From Elusimicrobiota bacterium (GTDB lineage: Bacteria; Elusimicrobiota; Elusimicrobia; 2-02-FULL-39-32), in the NCBI GenBank assembly GCA_023249835.1, contig JAHFBY010000012.1, positions 1 through 12,103 of the forward strand: 12,103 nt of DNA, written 5' to 3'. This document shows positions 6,056 to 12,103 of the stretch, piece after piece. The first letter of the stretch is position 1. Every line of letters starts with the position of its first letter. The notes beneath the pieces were generated by a model that made no database searches, was not told where the DNA came from, and saw nothing but the letters and a program-made list of their open reading frames with translations. The position numbers and the translations under genes were made by a program.

Positions 6056-6301
6056 TTATTTCGCCGTCTGCGCTTCTTTTTTAGGTTCTCCACGATAAAT
6101 GATGCGCCCGCGCGTTAAATCGTATGGCGAAAGCTCGACCCGAACCGTGTCTCCTGTTAGTATGCGAATATAGTTCATTCTCATCTTTCCAGAAATATGC
6201 GCTAAAATTTGATGCCCGCCTTCAATTTCCACTCTAAACATGGCATTGGGAAGAGCTTCCAAAACTTTTCCGCTAACTTCTATCTTATCTTCTTTTGGCA
6301 T
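6056..6301 (-). CDS. infA: Translation initiation factor IF-1
   Basis: IF-1 binds the 30S A site, blocks early tRNA entry and aids IF-2 and IF-3. The 81-residue protein is a single OB-fold with the signature segments [35 protein letters not shown] and [13 protein letters not shown]. The family is normally 72 residues, so the last nine ([10 protein letters not shown] region) form a short charged C-terminal extension. The start MPKEDKIEV matches the usual N-terminus. No ribosome binding site is visible; the 26 bp between map and infA is almost all A and T, which may help by keeping the start unstructured. Confidence 0.97.
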   Translation of the reverse strand: MPKEDKIEVSGKVLEALPNAMFRVEIEGGHQILAHISGKMRMNYIRILTGDTVRVELSPYDLTRGRIIYRGEPKKEAQTAK

Positions 6302-6327
6302 AAATTTTTAATAAAAAACAATAAATC

Positions 6328-7071
6328 TTAAATTATAGTTAACACTTCAGTGCCAGTGGAACGAATTGCAACCATATGTTCAAAATGAGCGGAAAGCGAC
6401 CCATCTGCAGTTAAAACAGTCCACCCATCTGGTTTATGACTGACTTCTCGGCAACCAACATTTACCATCACCTCTAAAGCTAAAACTAACCCGGAATTTA
6501 AACGCATTCCGGTTCCAGCCCGTCCTAAACAAGGTACATGAGGATCTTCATGCATAGCCCGTCCAATGCCGTGGCCGCCATAATTTTCTACTACATGGTA
6601 GCCATTTTCTTCGGCAACGCGCTGCATGGCATTGGAAACATCACCTAAGCGGTTATTAACGATTGCCTTTTCAATAGATTTATTCAAAGAACTTTCTGAT
6701 GCTCTTAGCAACTTCTCCGCTGTTTGCGAAATCTTGCCAATGGAAATTGTTCGTGCTGTGTCACCACACCAGCCATTATAAAACAAACCAACATCTATCC
6801 CAACAATGTCCCCGACTTTTAATTTTCTGGGGCTGGGAATCCCATGCACAACTTCCTCATTAATTGATACGCAAATGTGCGCCGGATACCCTTTATAATT
6901 TAAAAAAGCAGGCCTCGCATCGTGCTCTTTAATCCACTGAGCCGCGACGATGTCCAGTTCTTTTGTTGTAATGCCGGCTTCTGCTTTGGCGCATACGGCA
7001 TTGAGCAACTCTGCAGCTAAACGACCGGAAATGCGTAAAGACTCTATTTCTTTGTCGCTCTTTAGTTCCAC
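6328..7071 (-). CDS. map: Methionine aminopeptidase, type I
   Basis: This enzyme removes the initiator methionine from nascent proteins when the second residue is small. The 247-residue, single-domain protein has the five metal ligands of the pita-bread fold in the expected places: Asp93 (GIDVG), Asp104 (CGDTART), His167 (GGHGIGR), Glu200 (ALEVM) and Glu231 (HFEHMV). His76 (VHGIP) is the conserved substrate-binding histidine. The usual Glu-Pro after the fourth ligand is Glu-Val here. There is no N-terminal zinc extension, hence type Ia-like. The start codon is GTG at 7071, chosen because the product begins MELKSDKEIESL as in relatives. The nearest AAGGA is about 15 nt upstream, so initiation looks weak. 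It follows adk by 41 bp, the common secY-adk-map order. Confidence 0.96.
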   Translation of the reverse strand: MELKSDKEIESLRISGRLAAELLNAVCAKAEAGITTKELDIVAAQWIKEHDARPAFLNYKGYPAHICVSINEEVVHGIPSPRKLKVGDIVGIDVGLFYNGWCGDTARTISIGKISQTAEKLLRASESSLNKSIEKAIVNNRLGDVSNAMQRVAEENGYHVVENYGGHGIGRAMHEDPHVPCLGRAGTGMRLNSGLVLALEVMVNVGCREVSHKPDGWTVLTADGSLSAHFEHMVAIRSTGTEVLTII

Positions 7072-7112
7072 TTAAATTGTCAAAGTCCTTACTTCCCAGT
7101 TTGGAAATAACA

Positions 7113-7775
7113 TTATAGCATATTTTCCAGCGATTTAAAAACAATTTCTGGATTTTTTGATCCATCCACCCAAAATAGTCGGTGGCTAGATTTATAATAT
7201 TCCACTAGCGGCGCGCTCTCTTGACGATAAACTTTTAATCTATGGGCAACAGTTTTGGATTTATCATCGTCCCGCACGCGTAAAGGACTTTGGCATTGAT
7301 CGCAAATGTTTTCTTGCTTGGGCGGTTGAGTCATAGCATTATAAATTGCTCCGCATTGGGAACAGCTGCTGCGGTTACACAACCTTTCAATACAGATTTC
7401 GTCCGTTGCGTCAATCCAGAGCACTTTGTTTATTGAACGGTTTTGTTTTTTTAGGAATTGATCTAATTGTTCAGCTTGAGGTATGGTGCGGGGAAATCCG
7501 TCCAGCAAGAAACCTTGGCTTGAATCTAACTGCAGGAGCCGTTCTTCCACCATGGGTATAATAACATCATCTGGAACCAGCTTTCCGGCGTTCATGTATT
7601 CCTTGGCTTTTAATCCCAGTGGAGTTTTATTTTGCACAGCTTGACGAAATAAATCGCCGGTAGATAGATGTTCCAATTGCAAGGATTGCGCCAATCGCGT
7701 CGCTTGAGTTCCTTTTCCTGAACCTGGAGGTCCAAATAATACAAAATTTCCTATCATTGTAGTTTGTTCTATCAT
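7113..7775 (-). CDS. adk: Adenylate kinase (zinc-containing LID form)
   Basis: Adenylate kinase interconverts ATP plus AMP with two ADP in the cytoplasm. The 220-residue protein has the Walker A loop GPPGSGKGT (15-23), the AMP-binding LSTGDLFR (37-44) and the DGFPRT motif (92-97). A long LID carries Cys138, Cys141, Cys158 and Cys161, a C-x2-C-x16-C-x2-C structural zinc site seen in Gram-positive and many deep-branching bacteria but not in Escherichia coli. RDDDKSKTVAHRL holds the arginines that close over the phosphates. The ATG at 7775 is preceded by GAGGTG at 5 nt, which supports it over the second ATG at residue 7. It lies 24 bp after secY. Confidence 0.97.
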   Translation of the reverse strand: MIEQTTMIGNFVLFGPPGSGKGTQATRLAQSLQLEHLSTGDLFRQAVQNKTPLGLKAKEYMNAGKLVPDDVIIPMVEERLLQLDSSQGFLLDGFPRTIPQAEQLDQFLKKQNRSINKVLWIDATDEICIERLCNRSSCSQCGAIYNAMTQPPKQENICDQCQSPLRVRDDDKSKTVAHRLKVYRQESAPLVEYYKSSHRLFWVDGSKNPEIVFKSLENML

Positions 7776-7799
7776 CCTAACACCTCGGCATATGCTTAA

Positions 7800-9128
7800 T
7801 TAACGGACGTTGAACCAACGGCCCTTGATGCGGCTTTTTTTCATAAACCCGTCATAATTGCGCATGATCAAGTGAGATTCTATCTGTCCAATAGTGTCCA
7901 AGGCTACTCCTACTGCAATCAAAAGGGATGTTCCACCGAAGAAGAAAGGAGCGTTCAATTGTTTGCGTAATATATCGGGTAAAATTGCGATAATAACGAT
8001 AAACAGCGCGCCCCATAGCGTAATGCGCTCAAGAATTTTTTGAATATATTGCGCTGTTGGTTCTCCGGGTCGAATGCCGGGAACAAAGCCACCCCATTTT
8101 TTCATATTTTCCGCTAAATCTTTGGGGTTAAACTGGATGGAATTATAAAAATAGCAGAAGAATACAATGAGTCCGGCATAAATAATTTCGTAGATCCAAC
8201 CGCCTCGATTCCATACCCCCATAAACTTAGCGGCAAAAGTGGATTCAGGAAAAAATTGGGCCAAGGTAATAGGCACTGAAAGGATTGAAACTGCAAAAAT
8301 TACCGCAATTACTCCGGATGTGTCCACTTTAATTGGAAGATAGGTGCTGGTTCCTCCCATCACTTTTCTGCCAACGACTCGTTTTGCATATTGCACAGTA
8401 ATCTTCCTTTGTCCGGTTTCAACAAATACGGCAAATGCAGTAAACGCGAGGACCACAAATATAAGGAAAAGCGCCTCGATGATCATAATTTCTTCAATCG
8501 ATAGCAATCGAATTAAATCTTGAATTCCGTGCGGGAGTCCAATAATAATTCCCGTAAAAATAATCAGAGAAATACCGTTCCCAATGCCGTTTTCAGTTAT
8601 TTGCTCGCCCAGCCACATAACTAAGACCGTTCCGGTCACAAGGGTCAATACGCTGATAACATAGAAACTAACGCTTAAATCATTAACTATTGGCACCCCG
8701 CCTGGAGTGGGTAGGCGCGAAAGGCTATAAACTAAACCAAAAGATTGGATGATCCCGAGGGTTAAGGTAAAGTATCGGGTGATTTGATTCATTTTTTTTC
8801 TGCCCAGTTCTCCTTCTTTTTGTAAACGGTCTAAATAAGGAAATACGTGAGCACCCTGCAATAAGCTCATAATAATGGATGAGTTAATGTAAGGCATAAT
8901 CCCCATAGAAAAAATTGAAAACCGGCCTAAAGCGCCCCCAGAAAATATGTCCAAAAACCCTAAAAGGGTATTTCGCTGCGATTCAAACAGTACGCGCATA
9001 GCGTCCGTGTTGATCCCTGGCAGGGGAATAACCGCGCCTAATCGATAAGCGGCAAGTATTCCCATGGTAAAAAGCACTTTACGCTTTAGTTCCGGGACTT
9101 GAAAAATATCTGCGAAGGATTTAATCAT
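7800..9128 (-). CDS. secY: Preprotein translocase channel subunit SecY
   Basis: SecY forms the protein-conducting channel of the inner membrane with SecE and SecG, driven by SecA or the ribosome. The 442-residue protein has about ten hydrophobic segments. Landmarks are YRLGAVIPLPGIN at the first helix, the plug region LGFLDIFSGGALGRFSIFSMGIMPYI split over residues about 56-82, and GNGISLIIFTGI in helix 5. The sixth cytoplasmic loop region has RGGWIYEIIYAG, and RPGEPTAQYIQKIL marks the SecA/ribosome-binding loop. The C-terminus ends KKSRIKGRWFNVR. The length is normal. A GAGGT lies 10 nt before the ATG. The gene upstream is ilvC, 35 bp away, not rplO as is usual; downstream order (adk, map) is standard. 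No terminator is visible between ilvC and secY. Confidence 0.98.
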   Translation of the reverse strand: MIKSFADIFQVPELKRKVLFTMGILAAYRLGAVIPLPGINTDAMRVLFESQRNTLLGFLDIFSGGALGRFSIFSMGIMPYINSSIIMSLLQGAHVFPYLDRLQKEGELGRKKMNQITRYFTLTLGIIQSFGLVYSLSRLPTPGGVPIVNDLSVSFYVISVLTLVTGTVLVMWLGEQITENGIGNGISLIIFTGIIIGLPHGIQDLIRLLSIEEIMIIEALFLIFVVLAFTAFAVFVETGQRKITVQYAKRVVGRKVMGGTSTYLPIKVDTSGVIAVIFAVSILSVPITLAQFFPESTFAAKFMGVWNRGGWIYEIIYAGLIVFFCYFYNSIQFNPKDLAENMKKWGGFVPGIRPGEPTAQYIQKILERITLWGALFIVIIAILPDILRKQLNAPFFFGGTSLLIAVGVALDTIGQIESHLIMRNYDGFMKKSRIKGRWFNVR

Positions 9129-9163
9129 GTTGGCAATAACCTCATTTTTTTAATAAATAAAAA

Positions 9164-10177
9164 CTATTCTTTTTTCTTGAGCCACGGCATCATGGACCGC
9201 AATTGAGCGCCCACTTTTTCAATTGGATGTTCAGCCAGTTTTTTGCGGTATGAGTTAAACATTGGGCGTCCCATCCGGTTTTCAATCAAATACTCTTTGG
9301 CGAACTCGCCGGACTGAATTTCGGCTAAATCCTGTTTCATGGCAAGCTTGGTTTGCTGAGTCACAATCCGGGGGCCGCGGGAGTATTCGCCGTACTCGGC
9401 AGTGTCGGAGATAGAATAGTTCATCCAGGAGATGCCTCCTTCATGAATCAAGTCCGTGATCAGCTTTAATTCGTGCAAACATTCAAAATAGGCAATTTCC
9501 GGCTGATAGCCGGCCTCGATTAAAGTTTCAAAACCCGCTTTAATTAAGTCCACCACGCCGCCGCAGAGAACGGTTTGTTCTCCGAATAGGTCAGTTTCAG
9601 TTTCTTCCGAAAAGGTAGTTTGGATCACGCCGGCGCGGGAGGCGCCGATGCCCATACAAAAAGCCAAGGCCAATTTTAAAGCGTTTTTTGAATAGTCTTG
9701 TTCCACGGCCACGAGCGCGGGAGTACCTTTACCTTCCTCATAGGTGCGGCGGACTAAGTGCCCTGGTCCTTTGGGCGCAATGAGCACCACATCGTACTCT
9801 TTGGGTGGGGCGATCTGGCTAAAGCGAATATTAAATCCATGGGAAAAACTGATCACAGAGCCTTTTTTAAGGTTGGGCGCGATTTCTTTTTCCCAGACTT
9901 CTTTTTGTGTTTCATCCGGCAGAAGGAAATGCACCCAATCGGCCGCTTGCGCCGCCTTGACGTTGTCCGTCACTAAATTTTTTCCTTCCACCCAGCCATG
10001 TTTTTGCGCCAAGAGATAGCCGCGCCCGCCTTTGCGCACGGAAACGAGGATGTCCAAACCACTATCGCGCAAATTAAGAGCCTGGGCATGACCTTGGGAT
10101 CCATATCCTAAGATCACAATTTTCTTGCCCTTCAATAAATCTAAATTCGAATCTTTTTCGTAATAGGTTGTTGCCAT
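9164..10177 (-). CDS. ilvC: Ketol-acid reductoisomerase (class I)
   Basis: This enzyme converts 2-acetolactate or 2-aceto-2-hydroxybutyrate to the dihydroxy acids of valine and isoleucine synthesis, using Mg2+ and a reduced nicotinamide cofactor. The 337-residue size is that of class I. The Rossmann N-terminal half has [17 protein letters not shown] (24-40). Catalytic candidates are His113 and Lys136, and the metal ligands Asp196, Glu200, Glu232 and Glu236 with Ser257 fall at the family spacing. The cofactor loop after the second beta strand reads [10 protein letters not shown] (45-54). It lacks the serines that usually bind the 2'-phosphate of NADPH, so cofactor preference is uncertain. AAGGAGA stands 4 nt before the ATG and overlaps the ilvN stop; the gap is 9 bp. 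Confidence 0.98.
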   Translation of the reverse strand: MATTYYEKDSNLDLLKGKKIVILGYGSQGHAQALNLRDSGLDILVSVRKGGRGYLLAQKHGWVEGKNLVTDNVKAAQAADWVHFLLPDETQKEVWEKEIAPNLKKGSVISFSHGFNIRFSQIAPPKEYDVVLIAPKGPGHLVRRTYEEGKGTPALVAVEQDYSKNALKLALAFCMGIGASRAGVIQTTFSEETETDLFGEQTVLCGGVVDLIKAGFETLIEAGYQPEIAYFECLHELKLITDLIHEGGISWMNYSISDTAEYGEYSRGPRIVTQQTKLAMKQDLAEIQSGEFAKEYLIENRMGRPMFNSYRKKLAEHPIEKVGAQLRSMMPWLKKKE

Positions 10178-10186
10178 GATGTCTCC

Positions 10187-10732
10187 TTATTTTTTGCCGG
10201 GTGTTGAGGACTTATATGCGGCTTCTGATAACGTCAACGCTTTTCCGCCTCGAGCTACGGCGACGATGCCGGTGCGGCACATTTCACGAATGCCAAAAGG
10301 TTCCAGCATTTGAAGGAAGGCGGTAATTTTTTCCTCGTCTCCGGTCATCTCTACGATGAGGGAGTCGGATGCAACGTCCACAATTTTGGCGCGGAAAATG
10401 TCCGCGATCTGCAATAGTTCCGAGCGGTTGTTGCGTTCGGCCCTAACCTTAATCAGCGCTAATCCGCGCTCAATCTTAGGCGTTTCCATATAGTCAAAAA
10501 CTTTGATGACGTCAATGAGTTTTTTGAGTTGTTTTTCCACCTGCTCTAAAACTTTTTCATCGCCTTTAACCACAATGGTCATGCGCGAAACCGTGGGATT
10601 TTCCGTTTCGCCCACGGATAAAGAATCGATGTTGTATCCGCGCGCGGAAAACAGCCCGGCAATCCTCGCGAGAACTCCAGCTTTATTTTCCACCAGCACC
10701 GATAGAGTATGTTTAGGTTCGCTTGTATTCAC
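10187..10732 (-). CDS. ilvN: Acetolactate synthase, small regulatory subunit
   Basis: This is the regulatory subunit that activates the catalytic subunit and confers valine feedback inhibition. The 181-residue protein has an N-terminal ACT domain: LSVLVENKAGVLARIAGLFS then GYNIDSLSVG, with Asn16, Gly19 and Asn34 at the positions that bind valine in Escherichia coli IlvH. The C-terminal ALS_ss_C domain starts near residue 90 (ERGLALIKV) and includes SDSLIVEMTGDEEKI and GIVAVARG. The sequence and length resemble IlvH (about 163) with a short C-terminal tail. The start is GTG at 10732, with GGAG 5 nt upstream. It lies 21 bp after ilvB and 9 bp before ilvC, a tight operon. The name ilvH would serve equally well. 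Confidence 0.96.
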   Translation of the reverse strand: MNTSEPKHTLSVLVENKAGVLARIAGLFSARGYNIDSLSVGETENPTVSRMTIVVKGDEKVLEQVEKQLKKLIDVIKVFDYMETPKIERGLALIKVRAERNNRSELLQIADIFRAKIVDVASDSLIVEMTGDEEKITAFLQMLEPFGIREMCRTGIVAVARGGKALTLSEAAYKSSTPGKK

Positions 10733-10753
10733 TTTGGCTCCAATGACAGGCCC

Positions 10754-12103
10754 TTAGGCCATATCCACAATAATGTCGTCTAGGCCCGCGCCCGCCGGGA
10801 CCATGGGAAAAACTTTTTCTTCCGGATGGATCAAACAGTCGATCACGACCGGCACGTCAGATTTTAGCGCCCGCTCAAGAGTCTCCGCAACTTCTTCATT
10901 TTTAGTGATGCGCAGCCCCATTGCGCCATAAGCTTCGGCCAACTTTACAAAATTTGGGATGTATTCCAACGATTGAGTGTTAGGCTCGTTGTCTTTGTTG
11001 CGCATGCCGCTTTCTACGTTTAAGCAGGAGGCGGAGAAACGTTCTTTGTAAAATAGTTCCTGCCATTGGCGAACCATTCCCAAATAGTAGTTGTTGACAA
11101 TGAGGACGATGACTTTAACCTTTTCATGCATGGCCGTTGCCAATTCGTTCAACGTCATTTGAAACGAGCCGTCCCCGTCAATGCAAACTACCACTTTATT
11201 AGGGAAGGCGAGTTTTGCGCCCAGAGAAGCGGGGAATCCATAGCCCATGGTTCCTAGTCCGCCTGAAGTTAAGAAATGCCTAGGATATTTGGCGGCGTAC
11301 CACTGCATGGCCCACATTTGGTGCTGGCCTACGCCCGTGGAAATAATAGCTTTGCCCTTGGTGAGGCGGTGTAGTTCTGAAATGAGGTATTGAGGCTTTA
11401 AATAGCCTGACATTGGACCATCTTTTTTACCAAAAGTAATGGGATGGGCGTTGTTCCATTCTTCAATTTGATTAATCCAATCTTTATGTTTGGCCTTGTC
11501 CACGAGAACGTTTAAATCCGTCAACACGGATGTTAAATCGCCGACCACAGGGGCGTCCACTTTAACGGCTTTGTCAATGTTGGCGGGATCAATGTCAATA
11601 TGAATTTTTTTAGAGTAGGGAGAGAATGTTGATAACTTTCCTGTGACGCGGTCATCAAAACGGGCGCCGCAAGAAATCATTAAATCGCATTTTTGCATGG
11701 CCATGTTGGTGGAATAACGTCCGTGCATGCCCAAGGGTCCCATGTACAGGGGATGATCGTAGGGTAAGGTGCCGTTAGCCATGAGCGTGGAGGCGACCGG
11801 GATGTTTGTTTTTTCCGCTAGTTGACGCAAGATATTGTGCGCGTTGGACAACACCACTCCTCCCCCCACATAAAGTAAAGGCTTTTTTGCGGCATTGATC
11901 AGTTCAGCAGCTTTTTTGATTTGTGCTGGGTCGGCTTTTGAGATCGGAGCATAGGAGCGCAGAGAAAGCTTTGCAGGGTAAATAAACGCAGTCTTGGCTT
12001 TTTGCACGTCTACGGGCACGTCCACATGCACTGGACCTGGCCGCCCCGAAGAAGCGATATGAAACGCTTCGCGCATGACCATAGCTAAATCGCGCACGTC
12101 TTT
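10754..12103 (-). CDS. ilvB: Acetolactate synthase, large catalytic subunit, N-terminus missing
   Basis: This ThDP-, Mg2+- and FAD-dependent enzyme condenses pyruvate with pyruvate or 2-oxobutyrate, the first shared step of branched-chain amino acid synthesis. The frame is open to the right edge (first codons read KDVRDLAMVMREAFHIA), so 449 residues are seen. About 110-140 N-terminal residues with the catalytic glutamate are outside. The apparent GTG at 12097 is an internal valine, not a start. Seen are SSGRPGPVHVDVPVDVQ, the FAD-domain GGGVVLSNA and CGARFDDRVTGKLSTF, the GMHGRYSTNMAM loop, the ThDP motif GDGSFQM with NN at about 11090-11180, and VRQWQ, whose Trp favours 2-oxobutyrate. The C-terminal PEEKVFPMVPAGAGL is typical of true biosynthetic (AHAS) enzymes. 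Confidence 0.97.
   Translation of the reverse strand, partial: KDVRDLAMVMREAFHIASSGRPGPVHVDVPVDVQKAKTAFIYPAKLSLRSYAPISKADPAQIKKAAELINAAKKPLLYVGGGVVLSNAHNILRQLAEKTNIPVASTLMANGTLPYDHPLYMGPLGMHGRYSTNMAMQKCDLMISCGARFDDRVTGKLSTFSPYSKKIHIDIDPANIDKAVKVDAPVVGDLTSVLTDLNVLVDKAKHKDWINQIEEWNNAHPITFGKKDGPMSGYLKPQYLISELHRLTKGKAIISTGVGQHQMWAMQWYAAKYPRHFLTSGGLGTMGYGFPASLGAKLAFPNKVVVCIDGDGSFQMTLNELATAMHEKVKVIVLIVNNYYLGMVRQWQELFYKERFSASCLNVESGMRNKDNEPNTQSLEYIPNFVKLAEAYGAMGLRITKNEEVAETLERALKSDVPVVIDCLIHPEEKVFPMVPAGAGLDDIIVDMA

Noticed and set aside
6929..7165. Minus-strand ORF bridging adk and map
   Set aside because: It overlaps both conserved genes in another frame and its sequence shows no domain. It also reads through the adk stop region, as an out-of-frame shadow would.
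9125..9145. Six-codon ORF before secY whose TGA overlaps the secY ATG
   Set aside because: It has no ribosome binding site (preceded by an A run) and such short ORFs arise by chance. Translational coupling to secY cannot be shown from sequence.
9129..9163. Terminator or promoter between ilvC and secY
   Set aside because: The 35 bases are mostly A and T with no inverted repeat. No pair of promoter boxes at proper spacing could be made out.
9744..10019. Plus-strand ORFs opposite ilvC, and similar plus-strand ORFs opposite mreC, mreB, rpoA, rpsD, rpsK, adk, ilvN and ilvB
   Set aside because: They lie antisense to clearly conserved genes, show no recognisable protein features and have no ribosome binding site context. 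They are shadows of the real frames.
12095..12097. Apparent start codon of ilvB at 12097
   Set aside because: The triplet is GTG inside an open frame that continues to the window edge, and KDVRDLA is an internal sequence of acetolactate synthase. The gene is cut by the window, not short.

Overview
The window is a stretch of ordinary bacterial core genome. All 17 protein-coding genes lie on the minus strand, so transcription runs from position 12103 toward position 1. In that order they are: ilvB (5' end cut off by the window edge), ilvN, ilvC, secY, adk, map, infA, rpmJ, rpsM, rpsK, rpsD, rpoA, rplQ, mreB, mreC, mreD and the first 48 codons of a PBP2-type mrdA. I see no mobile element, CRISPR array, tRNA, rRNA, pseudogene or defence-like cassette. 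No intergenic gap exceeds about 160 bases.

The region has three functional blocks. (1) 9164-12103 is a branched-chain amino acid operon: acetolactate synthase large and small subunits, then ketol-acid reductoisomerase, with 21 and 9 bp gaps and good ribosome binding sites. (2) 2785-9128 is the distal spc operon fused to the alpha operon (secY-adk-map-infA-rpmJ-rpsM-rpsK-rpsD-rpoA-rplQ), covering membrane protein export, nucleotide balance, N-terminal Met removal, translation initiation, ribosome assembly and RNA polymerase. (3) 1-2624 is the rod-shape cluster mreB-mreC-mreD-mrdA, which controls lateral peptidoglycan synthesis, with 8 bp and 4 bp overlaps at its distal junctions.

The organism is a rod-shaped or elongated bacterium using the standard bacterial code, since TGA and TAA both act as stops. 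By eye G+C is in the low to mid 40s percent, somewhat higher over ilvBNC. Zinc-binding (Cys-rich) versions of S4, L36 and Adk are present. The proteins are not close to the Enterobacteria or Bacillus sequences I remember, and an ilv operon argues against a reduced CPR-type genome. An uncultivated phylum of the Omnitrophota or Elusimicrobiota kind would fit, but that placement is a guess.

The points worth a second look are mostly in gene order and leaders. The ilv operon sits directly upstream of secY, where rplO is usually found. The gaps before rpsM and rpsK each hold a strong Shine-Dalgarno stretched 70-80 nt away from the start codon, followed by an inverted repeat and a shared TTCGGA element. 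A hairpin followed by six T lies in the mreB leader, where it could attenuate read-through from the ribosomal operon. I also choose a GTG start for rpsD at 4775 and an internal ATG for rpoA at 4114, and add rpmJ (37 codons), which is too short for a standard ORF cutoff. I do not see an undescribed multi-gene system here.
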